A DNA stretch of 64,000 bases from Methylocystis rosea SV97 (GTDB lineage Bacteria; Pseudomonadota; Alphaproteobacteria; Rhizobiales; Beijerinckiaceae), in assembly GCF_000372845.1 (NCBI RefSeq), contig NZ_KB889963.1:2748304-2812303 (forward strand), read 5' to 3'. The notes beneath the pieces are model-generated. The model was not told the origin of the DNA, did not search any database, and saw only the letters and a program-made list of their open reading frames with translations. Positions 35,440-44,482 of the stretch are shown here, one piece after another. Each line of letters begins with the position of its first letter. Positions within the stretch are counted from its first letter, which is position 1. The translations under genes were made by a program, and so were the position numbers.

Positions 35440-35784
35440 ATGGGACTTTTGGATTTTCTGACCGGAAAAGGCAAACCGGGGCCTGCCCCAGACGCGCTCA
35501 AGAAAACGGCCGCGGCTGCCCCTAAGGAGCCCGCAGCCGCAGGGTCGTCCTCGACAGAGACCTTCTACGTCGTGAAGCCAGGCGACACGCTGTGGAAGAT
35601 CGCCGAAGAGCATTACGGCGCCGGCAAGGGCGCCAAATATATGGAGATCTTCGAGGCCAATCGGCCGATGCTGACGGATCCCGACAAAATCCAACCGGGT
35701 CAACGCCTGCGCATCCCAGATGCACAGACTGGTCCCTCGGCTGGGGGCGAGTGGAAGCCTCCAAGCGAAATCGCCAGCAAATAG
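35440..35784 (+). CDS. LysM domain protein, 114 aa
   Basis: The start at 35440 has AAGGAG upstream and gives MGLLDFLTGKGKPGPAPDAL, an N-terminus without a signal peptide. After an Ala/Pro-rich linker, residues 41-93 form a C-terminal LysM domain (FYVVKPGDTLWKIAEEHYGA, then IFEANRPMLTDPDKIQPGQR). The layout is that of YgaU/Kbp-like cytoplasmic LysM proteins, which in E. coli have an extra BON domain missing here. LysM usually binds N-acetylglucosamine polymers, but cytoplasmic members bind potassium or other partners, so the ligand is open. Confidence 0.88.
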   Translation: MGLLDFLTGKGKPGPAPDALKKTAAAAPKEPAAAGSSSTETFYVVKPGDTLWKIAEEHYGAGKGAKYMEIFEANRPMLTDPDKIQPGQRLRIPDAQTGPSAGGEWKPPSEIASK

Positions 35785-35849
35785 GCTGACAGCTTCGCTT
35801 CTTGGCAGAGCAGATCTCCCGGACAGGCGCCATATGCGCTAGGGCCGAA

Positions 35850-36446
35850 TTAGACCTTCGTCGCGTCGAAGGCAGGGACGGCGCGCGCAAATTTCGTAAG
35901 CCACGAGACGAGACGCTGGTGGTTCTCTCGCCATGCGCCAGAGAAACGCAAATCAAGATAGCCAAGCGCACAGGCGACCGCGATATGGCCAATGTCGACC
36001 GAACCGGCCGGCGGGGCGGCGTCGAGCGCGCCGAGCGCCCGATCGATTTTGCCTTGCTGAAGCGCGATCGCCTCATCGTAGCGTAAGTCTTCCGGGCGAT
36101 TGAACGTTTCGTAGCGGATCAATAGAGCGGCGTCGTTGATCCCGTCGCCGAGCGCTTGCAGCCGCAAGGCCGCGAAGCGGGCTGTCGACTCGGTCGGAAT
36201 GATCCGCCCGCCGCCGGCGAGATGATCCAGATATTCGGCGATGACGCGACTGTCATAGAGCGCCGAGCCGTCCTCCAAAATGAGGGTCGGGATTTTACCG
36301 AGCGGATTTTGACACCGCAGACTGTCGGCGGGATCGGCCGCATCGGCGGCGGCGATTTCGATCCTATCGGACAAGCCGAGCAATTCGGCGGCGATACGGA
36401 TCTTCCTGGCGTAGGGCGAAGCGGGAGAATAACGCAAGATGAGCAT
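35850..36446 (-). CDS. glutathione S-transferase family protein
   Basis: The 198-residue protein has an N-terminal thioredoxin fold (MLILRYSPASPYARKIRIAA with the catalytic-position Ser), the cis-Pro NPLGKIPTLIL, and the glutathione-binding ALYDSRVIAEYLDHL. A helical C-terminal domain follows. It is cytoplasmic and probably conjugates or reduces electrophiles. The start at 36446 matches the family; a start five codons upstream is also open. No genetic partner is evident. Confidence 0.9.
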   Translation of the reverse strand: MLILRYSPASPYARKIRIAAELLGLSDRIEIAAADAADPADSLRCQNPLGKIPTLILEDGSALYDSRVIAEYLDHLAGGGRIIPTESTARFAALRLQALGDGINDAALLIRYETFNRPEDLRYDEAIALQQGKIDRALGALDAAPPAGSVDIGHIAVACALGYLDLRFSGAWRENHQRLVSWLTKFARAVPAFDATKV

Positions 36447-36616
36447 GGCCGCTCCTACCATCGGATTACGAAACCAACAACGGCGTTATGGGGACCTTCA
36501 ACCTTGGGGACTCCGCGAGATGGACTTGATAAGCGCGCATATTGGGCCAGATGTCGAAAGACCGACCATGCATGGCGGCGCAGCAGTTTGAGTCCTGCTA
36601 GCAGGGAGAGGTTAAG

Positions 36617-36853
36617 ATGGAACGACGCACATTCATTACGGCGCTGCTCGCCGGCCTTGGCGCAACTGTCGTCGTGTCGCAAGCGCAGGCGCTTCCCGGG
36701 CTGGCGCCGCAAGAAGGAGTGGCTCCCGCGCGCCCCGAATTCGGCGTCGCCACGCCCGAAGACATGGAGAACGCAACGATCGAAAAAAGCTGGTGGCGCC
36801 GCCGTCGATACTGGCGGCGCGCTCGGCGTCGTCATTGGCGCCGCCGCTGGTGA
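36617..36853 (+). CDS. small exported peptide with Arg/Trp-rich tail, 78 aa
   Basis: GGAGAGG lies seven bases before the ATG. The N-terminus (MERRTFITALLAGLGATVVV, then SQAQALP) is a signal peptide with a twin-arginine start. The last 20 residues are almost only Arg, Trp, Tyr and His, from the WW at residue 59 to the terminal RRRW. Proteins with such basic tails are common in Rhizobiales and are sometimes labelled protamine-like. The tail could bind nucleic acid, phospholipid or peptidoglycan. Function unknown. Confidence 0.6.
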   Translation: MERRTFITALLAGLGATVVVSQAQALPGLAPQEGVAPARPEFGVATPEDMENATIEKSWWRRRRYWRRARRRHWRRRW

Positions 36854-36923
36854 GCGCGGCAATACGCTTCTGAGTTCGAGTTACTTCCAGGGCCGGCAAA
36901 GTCGGCTCGCGAACTCGATCAGC

Positions 36924-37769
36924 TCATTCGCCAGCGAGCCACGCAATCTCGCAGCCCGCGCCTTCACCTTGCGCCATACGTGCGGCAAGGAAGGCAAGGA
37001 GCGTTCGCGCTTCTGCTTCGAACACGAATGGCGGATTGACGACCGCCATTCCGCAGCTGCGCAGTCCCTCTCCGTCTCCGCCGATGCTCAACGAAAGCTG
37101 CAGGATGCGCCGTATGCCGCTTTCCCTCAATCTGTTTTGGAATTTTCGAACGTCCCGATCGCTCTTTGCGGGATGCCACAAGGCGTAAATTCCAGAATTC
37201 CACTTTGCATATGATTTATTGAAGGCGTCAAAAGCGGCCTCGAATTCGTCCTCCCGCTCGAAAGGCGGATCAATCAATGCGATCCCGCGCCGCTCCTTCG
37301 GCGGAACATAAGCGCCAAGCCCCACATAGCCGTCGATATGAATCGCCTTAACGCGCTCGTCGCGTGCGAACCGGCGACGCAGCGCCGCGAAGGCGTCAGG
37401 CCGCAGCTCGCAGAAAATCGCGCGGTCCTGCGGGCGCATCAATTTCTGCGCGATCGACGGCGAACCTGGATAGAGCGCGGGCTTTCCCTCGTGGTCGCGC
37501 GGCCCGAGACAATCGATGTAGGGCGCAAGCAGCGCGCGGACTTCCGCACTCGCGCCAGAGAGATCAGCGAGACGTCCAACGCCGCCGCGCCACTCAAGCG
37601 TGCGCTGCGCCTCCTCCGCTGAAAGATCATAGGCGCCCTCTCCTGCGTGCGTCTCGATCACGCGAAATGGCGTTTCCTTGCGTCTCAGATAGGCCAAGAG
37701 GCGCACAAGCAGCGCATGTTTGAAGACGTCGGCGAAATTGCCGGCGTGAAACCCGTGGCGATAGTTCAT
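36924..37769 (-). CDS. rlmJ: 23S rRNA (adenine-2030-N6)-methyltransferase RlmJ
   Basis: RlmJ methylates A2030 of 23S rRNA. The 281-residue protein starts MNYRHGFHAGNFADVFKHAL, the near-invariant family N-terminus. It then shows RVIETHAGEGAYDLS (SAM site) and RRGIALIDPPFEREDEF, with the catalytic DPP[FY], and ends in CGMAVVNPPFVFE. The ATG at 37769 is fixed by this N-terminus. The frame stays open upstream but overlaps the RNase T2 gene, which ends five bases before. Confidence 0.96.
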   Translation of the reverse strand: MNYRHGFHAGNFADVFKHALLVRLLAYLRRKETPFRVIETHAGEGAYDLSAEEAQRTLEWRGGVGRLADLSGASAEVRALLAPYIDCLGPRDHEGKPALYPGSPSIAQKLMRPQDRAIFCELRPDAFAALRRRFARDERVKAIHIDGYVGLGAYVPPKERRGIALIDPPFEREDEFEAAFDAFNKSYAKWNSGIYALWHPAKSDRDVRKFQNRLRESGIRRILQLSLSIGGDGEGLRSCGMAVVNPPFVFEAEARTLLAFLAARMAQGEGAGCEIAWLAGE

Positions 37770-37774
37770 ATGTG

Positions 37775-38482
37775 CTACAGCGGCGCGGGCGCGCTGATTT
37801 CTCGAACGTGGCAACCACGCTGCGCAACGGCAGGACAGGCGCGAAACTCGCGCAGGTCCTTGGACAGGCAGATGCGCACGCCGTCCATAACGCCCCGGCG
37901 GCACGACACCGCCATCATGCCGGGCCGCAGCTGTGGATTGGCGTCGTAGAAGGCGCGCTCGACGTCGATCGGCGTAAAGGTCTGGTCGCGGGTGGGTTTG
38001 ACGAAAAGCGGCGGGATGGCCACGGCGGCATGGGCGCGCGCCACGTCGGCGAAATAGTCGCTCGGGCTTTTGCCGCTGCAGACTCCATGCTTGCGCCACT
38101 CGTATCGCGCCAGCCGCTCGTCGGGAAACAAGCCTGCCGCTTTTTCGAGCGCGACGCGCGATGGGGAAGGCGCGCCCGGACATTCGCTGGGGACGCCGCT
38201 TTCATACTGCGGCCAGAGCCCGTGAACGACGAAGCCGAGTCCCTTTCCCGGCTCGCATTGGTCACGCGCGCCCTCGACGCTTTCGCAGAAGCCGGGCGAC
38301 CAGCTGAGCGCCAGCACGTAGAAGTCGAAGTCACGCGCCGCGCCCGACCGCAAGGCCGCGCGATTGGCGCAATCCTTCCCCGTGCAGTCGCCTTCCTTCG
38401 CGATAGCGCCGAAAAATCCGCCCCACGCCACCGCGCCAACAATGAGCGCCCATGCGGCGCAACGAACGAAAACTCTTCTCAT
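37775..38482 (-). CDS. ribonuclease T2 family protein (periplasmic)
   Basis: The 235-residue protein begins with a signal peptide (MRRVFVRCAAWALIVGAVAW...) and has both active-site segments of the T2 family: CAS I LGFVVHGLWPQYESG and CAS II RYEWRKHGVCSGK, with the two catalytic His, Glu and Lys. LALSWSPGFCES is the conserved first strand. Nine or more cysteines suggest disulfides in the periplasm. It would degrade RNA without base preference to scavenge nucleotides. rlmJ follows five bases downstream. Confidence 0.95.
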   Translation of the reverse strand: MRRVFVRCAAWALIVGAVAWGGFFGAIAKEGDCTGKDCANRAALRSGAARDFDFYVLALSWSPGFCESVEGARDQCEPGKGLGFVVHGLWPQYESGVPSECPGAPSPSRVALEKAAGLFPDERLARYEWRKHGVCSGKSPSDYFADVARAHAAVAIPPLFVKPTRDQTFTPIDVERAFYDANPQLRPGMMAVSCRRGVMDGVRICLSKDLREFRACPAVAQRGCHVREISAPAPL

Positions 38483-38506
38483 TTCAAAAGACTCTGCAAA
38501 AGGACG

Positions 38507-38983
38507 CTAAGGCCCTGCGGCTCGACAATTAGGACTGAAGGCATGATTACGGTCGAGCCCGACGACGCACCATGTCACGCCAGGTCCCGCGCCGATAAAG
38601 CCCAAGGATTCTCCGATATTGTAGACGACCTCGCGTCTTACGCCGTCGTTAAAAAGCGCCAGTGCGCGACAATAGCGACGGGGAATATAGCTCAGGCCGT
38701 TGTTGCGGGCGCCGATGTCCTCGACGCCGTCAAAGGCCACAATGACCAGAGGCGAATTCCAGAACCAGGCTTCTCTTGCAGCAAAACCCTTGACGACTTC
38801 GTTGAGAATCGTCGGATCGATGCAGTAGGGCGTCAGTCCGGAGTAAGGCAGAATTCGAAATTCCGCCGGCGGGTTTTCCTCGCGTGCGGGCTGGGCGGCC
38901 GCCGTGGCGGCAGCAAGCGCGAAAAGCGCGGTCGCGGCGGCTCGCGTCCAAACTCCGCCAGACCCCCGGTTACGGCGCCGCAT
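38507..38983 (-). CDS. hypothetical secreted protein, 158 aa
   Basis: The ATG at 38983 gives a basic N-terminus (MRRRNRGSGGVWTRAAATAL) and a hydrophobic segment ending AAAQP, a clear signal peptide. The mature part includes PYCIDPTILNEVVKGFAARE, WNSPLVIVAFDGVEDIGA and VTWCVVGLDRNHAFSP, with four cysteines likely in disulfides. It ends 25 bases before the RNase T2 gene on the same strand. I recognise it only as a conserved alphaproteobacterial type without function. The long open frame upstream of this start is not coding. Confidence 0.7.
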   Translation of the reverse strand: MRRRNRGSGGVWTRAAATALFALAAATAAAQPAREENPPAEFRILPYSGLTPYCIDPTILNEVVKGFAAREAWFWNSPLVIVAFDGVEDIGARNNGLSYIPRRYCRALALFNDGVRREVVYNIGESLGFIGAGPGVTWCVVGLDRNHAFSPNCRAAGP

Positions 38984-39122
38984 CTCGCTTCTCCTATATC
39001 CCGCCCAGTTGCTGACGATTGACGCCAAAACCGCTCCAGGCGTCAAGGCTATGCGCCACACAATTAAGTGAAGAATCGCAATTAGGATGCCAAGGCGTTC
39101 GGGACGCGCTATAATCGCGTTC

Positions 39123-40436
39123 ATGTCTAAGAGCGTACAGACCCTGCGCCGTGTTATGGCGCTCTTTCTTGGCGCATTGTTGACGAGCGCGACTCCCGGC
39201 GCGTCCTTCGCGCAGGATCCCTTTACGGAATTTTTTGGCGGCATCTTTGGCGGCCATCCGCAGCATGGCTGGGGACCTCGCAGCGAGCCAAGAGTGCGAC
39301 GGATCATGCCGCACCGCGAGAATCGCGCGCCGACATACTGGCACGGCCAGACGGACAATCCGCGACGCGCGGCGAAGCGTACGGACGGCCCCGCCCCCGA
39401 CCAGGCTCAGAACACGGCCGTTACCCAGCCGACGTTCGTTGTCGCGACGATCGGCGACACTCTGGGACTGCTTCTCGCAAACGGCCTGAAAGACGGGTTT
39501 TCGGATCGCCCAGACGTCGCCATCCTTCGAAAAGGCCGGGAAAGCAGCGGTCTCGTGCGCGAAGACTTCTACGATTGGCCCAAGACGGCGAAAGAGATCG
39601 CGGCCGCCCCGCAGAAGATCAATGTCGCCGTCGTCATGCTCGGCAGCAATGATCGTCAAGCGATCCAGCAGGGTCAAGAGTCAATCGAGCCGCTGTCGCC
39701 GCGATGGCGCGAAATCTACGCAGCGCGGGTCGATGCGGTGATTGCGGCTTTTAAGGAAAAGAATATCCCGGTCATTTGGGTCGGTCTGCCGGTCATGAAG
39801 AACGAGCGGCTGTCCGCCGACATGGCGCAGCTCAATGAAATCTTCAAGGCGCGCGCGGCGCACGCCAATATTCCCTATGTCGATCTCTGGGACGCGATGA
39901 CCGACGAACATGGGCAGTACAGCGCTTTCGGGCCGGACATCAACGGCCAGATCGTTAAGCTGCGCTCTGCGGACGGCGTGCACTTCACCGACGCCGGCGC
40001 GCGCAGCGTCGCCCATTTCGTCGAAGGCGAGATCAAGAAATATTACGACGCCTCTCGCCAGCAGGCGCCAGTCGCTGGCGCGCCGGCGACGCCCCAGCCT
40101 GAGGCGGGCGCGACTCCGCCCCAGCAACCCGTGGCGGCGGCCCCAGCGGACGGTCAGCCGATCGTATTCCGCTCGCCCGTCGGCGGGCCGTCGGCGGCGC
40201 CGAGCTTACCCGAACGACCTGCCGTCGGCCCGACGCAGCAACTGACGGGCGCCGGAGCGGCGACAGAACTCGCCAGGAGAACCCCGGCCGCTAAAGCGGC
40301 GGCGGATGCAGGCACGCCCGCACAGGCGCTCGCGCGACATGTTTTCGTCGAGGGCGGGGACCAGAATCCGCGCAGCAATCGCGCCGACGACTATAGCTGG
40401 CGCCCGGCGGCGAACGCTCCTTCTCAGCCGCGCTAA
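39123..40436 (+). CDS. secreted SGNH/DUF459 family protein with Thr in place of the nucleophile Ser
   Basis: The 437-residue protein has a signal peptide (VMALFLGALLTSATPGASFA) and an SGNH-hydrolase domain at about residues 103-305. Block I reads VVATIGDTLGLLLANGL, where the family normally has GDS; here Thr113 replaces the catalytic Ser. Block III is MLGSNDRQ (174-177 GSND) and block V is SADGVHFTDAG with Asp284 and His287. DUF459 members are periplasmic and often act on acylated polysaccharide. The last 130 residues are Pro/Ala-rich and disordered. The Thr could still act as a nucleophile or mark loss of activity. Confidence 0.87.
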   Translation: MSKSVQTLRRVMALFLGALLTSATPGASFAQDPFTEFFGGIFGGHPQHGWGPRSEPRVRRIMPHRENRAPTYWHGQTDNPRRAAKRTDGPAPDQAQNTAVTQPTFVVATIGDTLGLLLANGLKDGFSDRPDVAILRKGRESSGLVREDFYDWPKTAKEIAAAPQKINVAVVMLGSNDRQAIQQGQESIEPLSPRWREIYAARVDAVIAAFKEKNIPVIWVGLPVMKNERLSADMAQLNEIFKARAAHANIPYVDLWDAMTDEHGQYSAFGPDINGQIVKLRSADGVHFTDAGARSVAHFVEGEIKKYYDASRQQAPVAGAPATPQPEAGATPPQQPVAAAPADGQPIVFRSPVGGPSAAPSLPERPAVGPTQQLTGAGAATELARRTPAAKAAADAGTPAQALARHVFVEGGDQNPRSNRADDYSWRPAANAPSQPR

Positions 40437-40520
40437 CGATTTGTGCGTTCGCGCACGGAACGCTTTTCGGTGGTTCTGCATTCTCTCTGCACGACAGAGA
40501 GAAATTGTGGAGCCGCCGTC

Positions 40521-41249
40521 ATGTCCCGCCGTGAATTCAACGCCAGCCGCTTTCTGAAGGTCGCCGCCGTCACCGCTTTTGCGGGACTTTCGTCTTCCGC
40601 CGTCAGCGCTCAGGAAAACTCCTTCATGGCGCTGTTTGATCCGTCGGCGGGCGCGCAGGAGATGACCGCGTCCTACTATGACGCGCGTGAGCAGCAAGCC
40701 TATTACGGCGGTCAGGATCAGCAGGCCAATTACGGCGCGCAGGACCCGCAGGCCTATTACGGAGATCAAGAAGACGCGCGGCTCGCGCGCGAATATCCGA
40801 CCACGACGCGCGAGATCGTGCAGGACCCGACCAATGAGCGGCCTGGCACCATCACCGTCGACACAAACAACCGCTATCTCTATCTGTCGATGCCGAATGG
40901 ACAGGCCGTGCGCTACGGCGTCGGCGTCGGCCGCCAGGGCTTCACTTGGAAAGGCCGGACGCACATCGGCCGCAAGGAGGCCTGGCCGGATTGGACGCCT
41001 CCGGCGGCGATGTTGAAGCGCCGTCCCGATCTTCCGCGCCACATGACTGGCGGCGAGGACAACCCGCTGGGCGCGCGCGCGATGTATCTTTTCTCGGGCA
41101 ATCGCGACACGATGTTCCGCATCCACGGCTCGAACGAGCCCTGGACGATCGGACAGGCGGTTTCGTCGGGCTGCATCCGCATGCTGAACAACGACGTGAC
41201 CGATCTGTTCAGCCGCGTGAAGGTGGGCGCCACGGTTGTCGTGCTGTAA
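40521..41249 (+). CDS. L,D-transpeptidase (YkuD domain)
   Basis: The enzyme makes 3-3 crosslinks in peptidoglycan or attaches proteins to it. The 242-residue protein has a signal sequence with an RR start (MSRREFNASRFLKVAAVTAF), then a Tyr/Gln-rich linker at residues 50-85 with three near-copies of QAYYGGQD. The YkuD domain follows, with the active site IHGSNEPWTI and VSSGCIRMLNNDV (His202, Cys218). GITVDTNNRYLYLSM-like strands precede it. An ideal terminator follows the gene. Confidence 0.95.
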   Translation: MSRREFNASRFLKVAAVTAFAGLSSSAVSAQENSFMALFDPSAGAQEMTASYYDAREQQAYYGGQDQQANYGAQDPQAYYGDQEDARLAREYPTTTREIVQDPTNERPGTITVDTNNRYLYLSMPNGQAVRYGVGVGRQGFTWKGRTHIGRKEAWPDWTPPAAMLKRRPDLPRHMTGGEDNPLGARAMYLFSGNRDTMFRIHGSNEPWTIGQAVSSGCIRMLNNDVTDLFSRVKVGATVVVL

Positions 41250-41269
41250 GCCGGCTCTCGGTCAAACGA

Positions 41270-41301
41270 AAGGCCCCGGTTTGCCGGGGCCTTTTCTTTT
41301 G
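41270..41301 (+). terminator. intrinsic terminator after the L,D-transpeptidase gene
   Basis: AAAGGCCCCGG (41270-41280) pairs perfectly with CCGGGGCCTTT (41285-41295) around a TTTG loop, followed by TCTTTT. It lies 20 bases after the stop codon and just before the convergent gltD-linked small gene, which it may also serve. Confidence 0.9.
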
Positions 41302-41305
41302 CGCC

Positions 41306-41515
41306 CTATTCGAGCGAGCAAGTGAACACGAGATTGGTGAGCGCCGAAAAGATCAATTGGACGACGAGCCAACCGCCGATCAGCGACCAGGCGAGCTTAT
41401 ATTTCCCGCGGCCGTAGAAGAAGGCCCCCAAGAGCGGCACGATGAGAAGGTAAAACTGCCAGGGCGTGCTGACGAAGGTATCACAATACCACAGATTAAG
41501 CTTTTCACTGTCCAT
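41306..41515 (-). CDS. small two-helix membrane protein downstream of gltD, 69 aa
   Basis: The product has two hydrophobic segments (TPWQFYLLIVPLLGAFFYG and LIGGWLVVQLIFSALTNLVF) separated by RGKYKLAWS, so it is a hairpin membrane protein. Its start lies six bases after the gltD stop, so it is probably co-transcribed with gltD and ends at the terminator at 41270-41301. Two cysteines (WYCDTF, FTCSLE) lie near the termini. No family is recognised. Confidence 0.68.
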   Translation of the reverse strand: MDSEKLNLWYCDTFVSTPWQFYLLIVPLLGAFFYGRGKYKLAWSLIGGWLVVQLIFSALTNLVFTCSLE

Positions 41516-41521
41516 TTACTC

Positions 41522-42940
41522 TCACCTTGGCAGATTGGTTTCGCCCATCAGGAATTCGTCCACTGAGTGGGCGCATTGGCGTCCCTCGCGAATGGCCCAG
41601 ACGACGAGCGATTGTCCGCGCCGCATGTCTCCACAGGCGAAGATCTTCTCGCGAGACGCCTGATAGGCGCGCGTGTCCGCCGCGACATTGCCGCGCGAAT
41701 CGAGATCAACCCCGAGCGTTTCGAGCAGGCCTTCGCGCACCGGCGACACAAAGCCCATCGCAAGCAGCACGAGATCGGCCTTAATCCTGAAGTCGCTCCC
41801 GGGCTCCTCCTGCATTTTGCCGTCGACGCGCACGCAGCGCAGCGCCTTCACCGCGCCTTCCGCGCCTTCGAATTCGCGCGTCAGCACCGAAAATTCGCGC
41901 GACGAACCTTCGTCGTGTGAGGAGGACGTCCGCAGCTTCAGCGGCCAGTCGGGCCACGTCAGCAGCTTGTTTTCCTTCTCGGGGGGAAGTGGCATGATTT
42001 CGAGCTGGGTGACCGAAAGCGCCCCCTGGCGCACCGAGGTGCCGATGCAGTCCGAGCCGGTGTCGCCGCCGCCGATGACCACGACATGTTTCCCGGTGGC
42101 GAGGATCGGCTCATTGGTCGAGAGCGGCTCGCCCGAGACCCGGCGATTTTGCTGCGGCAGAAAATCCATCGCGAAGTGAACCCCGCGCAATTCGCGGCCG
42201 AGGATCGACAGATCGCGCGGCTGTTCGGCGCCGCCGGCGAGGACAACGGCGTCATGGCCCGTGACCAGCGCATCGGCGGACATATCGACGCCGACATGAA
42301 CGCCGCAGTGAAACACCGCCCCTTCCGCCTCCATCTGCTGAACGCGGCGGTCGATGAGGTGCTTCTCCATCTTGAAGTCAGGAATGCCGTAGCGCAGCAG
42401 GCCGCCGGCCTTTGCCTGCTTTTCGTAGACATGCACGTCATGGCCGGCGCGCGCCAGTTGTTGCGCCGCCGCAAGTCCCGCGGGCCCGGAGCCGACGACG
42501 GCGATCTTCTTGCCTGTTTTGCGCTTGGGCGGCTCGGGAACCACCCAGCCCTGCTCGAACCCACGATCTATGATCGCGCATTCGATGGTCTTGATGGTGA
42601 CCGGCTGGTCTTGGAGGTTCAGCGTGCACGACGCTTCGCAGGGCGCCGGGCAGATGCGACCCGTGAACTCCGGGAAGTTGTTGGTGGAATGGAGATTGAC
42701 GAGCGCGCGCCGCCACTCGCCATGGTACACGAGGTCATTCCAGTCGGGAATCTGATTATTGACCGGACAGCCGTTGTGGCAAAAAGGAATGCCGCAATCC
42801 ATGCAGCGCGAGGCCTGGCTGCGCGTGGTCTCGTCCGACAAGGGAATGACGAATTCGCGATAATGGCGAATGCGGTCGGCCGCCGGCTTGTATTTGCGGT
42901 CATGCCGGTCGATCTCGAGAAACCCGGTCACCTTACCCAT
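41522..42940 (-). CDS. gltD: glutamate synthase (NADPH) small subunit
   Basis: GltD takes electrons from NADPH through FAD and two [4Fe-4S] clusters to the large subunit GltB for glutamate synthesis. The 472-residue protein has the N-terminal cysteine pattern [17 protein letters not shown] and [11 protein letters not shown], the FAD site [18 protein letters not shown], and the NADPH site [15 protein letters not shown], then [17 protein letters not shown]. The ATG at 42940 ([17 protein letters not shown]) is the family start. Unusually, a diguanylate cyclase gene lies between it and gltB. Confidence 0.97.
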   Translation of the reverse strand: MGKVTGFLEIDRHDRKYKPAADRIRHYREFVIPLSDETTRSQASRCMDCGIPFCHNGCPVNNQIPDWNDLVYHGEWRRALVNLHSTNNFPEFTGRICPAPCEASCTLNLQDQPVTIKTIECAIIDRGFEQGWVVPEPPKRKTGKKIAVVGSGPAGLAAAQQLARAGHDVHVYEKQAKAGGLLRYGIPDFKMEKHLIDRRVQQMEAEGAVFHCGVHVGVDMSADALVTGHDAVVLAGGAEQPRDLSILGRELRGVHFAMDFLPQQNRRVSGEPLSTNEPILATGKHVVVIGGGDTGSDCIGTSVRQGALSVTQLEIMPLPPEKENKLLTWPDWPLKLRTSSSHDEGSSREFSVLTREFEGAEGAVKALRCVRVDGKMQEEPGSDFRIKADLVLLAMGFVSPVREGLLETLGVDLDSRGNVAADTRAYQASREKIFACGDMRRGQSLVVWAIREGRQCAHSVDEFLMGETNLPR

Positions 42941-43139
42941 CTTATCGCGCACCTCTCGCGCCGCGCGTCGCGGCCGCAACGACATTTCTCATTGGCGCGG
43001 CCGTCTGGCGCGAAAAAAGCGAATTGGCTTTCCGGAGCGCGCTGAGCTGCCGCAATCTTGGATGTTTTCTAAACGCTTTCGAGGGGTCGCCGTCAAGCCG
43101 CGAAGCTTCGGCGTTGTGAGCTGACCGTCGCAGCAGGCA

Positions 43140-44351
43140 CTATCGGGTGCTAGTGCTGGGGCTCGTGCCGCGCGCCGCCGGTGCGATGCGGCGAGCTTGA
43201 TCCTCCTTGACGAGGGTGTGCAACAATTTTACCTGCCGCTGAGCCTTCGCCTCGTAAAGCGCTTCGTCGGCCACCGCGAGAAGCGCCTCGGCGTCTGCCC
43301 CCTGTTCCGGCACCAGAGCTATGCCGACGCTGACTCCGATCGTCGCGTGAACGCCGTCGCCGAGGTCATACGGCGCAGATATGGAATTCGTCAGCCGGTG
43401 ACTCAGCTCCGCCGCCTGCTCGCTCGTCAAACTCCTGGCGAGCACGACGAATTCGTCGCCGCCAATCCGCGCCGCCACGTCGGTCGCGCGCAAAGACTGG
43501 CGGAGGCGCTCCGCCACCGATTTGAGCAGCCTGTCTCCGGCGGCGTGTCCATAGGTGTCATTGACCGCTTTGAAGTTGTCGAGATCAAGAAAAAGCACGG
43601 CCAAATCGCCGCCGTGCGTTTGCGCGCCATTCAGATTCGCGTCAACCGCGGCTGCGAGCCCGACGCGGTTCGACAGGCCGGTGAGCGCATCATGCTTGGC
43701 GCGATGGTCGTTCACGCGTTCAGCCTGCATCGTCGCAATGAGCATCTTATTCAGGCTGTAGGCGGCGGCGATCATGGCGGCGAGATAGAACGGAATTTGA
43801 AGAAACACGAGATAAAGCAACGGCTCGCCAGAGAGGGCAGCGCCCGGCAGGAAGGGGCCGAGGCTCGTCAGGATCATTGCGCCGGCGAGGCGCGGCGCGC
43901 CAAAATTGCGAAATCCGATGCCGCCGACCATGGCGGACCCGGAGAGGCACGCCAGCGTCGCGGAAACCCAGTCGCCGCTCGCGAGACTTATAAAAGCGCC
44001 GTAACCGACGCCGCTGCTCCAGAAAAGCTGAAGCAGGAGATAAACGTCGGTCGGCGTCTCGCGATGCGCGAGAGCCTCGCGACGCGAGACGCTCAGGACG
44101 ACCAGACGCACGGCTCCGAGCACGATTTCAAAGACGAACCAAGCGACGAAAGGGAGCGTCTGTTCGCGCGCCGCAATCGCTCCCGACACGACAATCGTAT
44201 TGATAACGCCGCCAAAGAAGACTGGCAGGGTTCCGAACAACCCGCCAATCAACGCCACTTGGATGTCGCAAGTTGCGCCATGTCCCGGGTTGACGAGCCA
44301 GCGCATCGCGGGCCAGCGCGGCAAGCTGTAAACTCTGGAGTCGTCTCGCAT
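43140..44351 (-). CDS. membrane-bound diguanylate cyclase (GGDEF)
   Basis: The 403-residue protein has an N-terminal half with five or six membrane helices (for example VALIGGLFGTLPVFFGGVIN and LLYLVFLQIPFYLAAMIAAA). A C-terminal GGDEF domain follows, with HDALTGLSNRVGL, LDLDNFKAVNDTYGHAAGD and the intact RIGGDEFVVLA (GGDEF 297-301). RATD at 288-291 is a complete inhibitory (I) site, so the enzyme should make c-di-GMP and be product-inhibited. No sensory domain is recognisable, so the membrane part may itself sense a signal. It lies between gltB and gltD on the same strand. Confidence 0.93.
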   Translation of the reverse strand: MRDDSRVYSLPRWPAMRWLVNPGHGATCDIQVALIGGLFGTLPVFFGGVINTIVVSGAIAAREQTLPFVAWFVFEIVLGAVRLVVLSVSRREALAHRETPTDVYLLLQLFWSSGVGYGAFISLASGDWVSATLACLSGSAMVGGIGFRNFGAPRLAGAMILTSLGPFLPGAALSGEPLLYLVFLQIPFYLAAMIAAAYSLNKMLIATMQAERVNDHRAKHDALTGLSNRVGLAAAVDANLNGAQTHGGDLAVLFLDLDNFKAVNDTYGHAAGDRLLKSVAERLRQSLRATDVAARIGGDEFVVLARSLTSEQAAELSHRLTNSISAPYDLGDGVHATIGVSVGIALVPEQGADAEALLAVADEALYEAKAQRQVKLLHTLVKEDQARRIAPAARGTSPSTSTR

Positions 44352-44482
44352 CAGGCTTCCTGGCCGCCGTCAAGGAAAAACCGCCGAGTTTAAAACAGGT
44401 TAGCCCGACTCCCTCTCTTTAACAATCACAGCCGACAAAGGCAAAGGCTACGCTCAAGCATTCCGCTCATCAGTAGCCCGGA

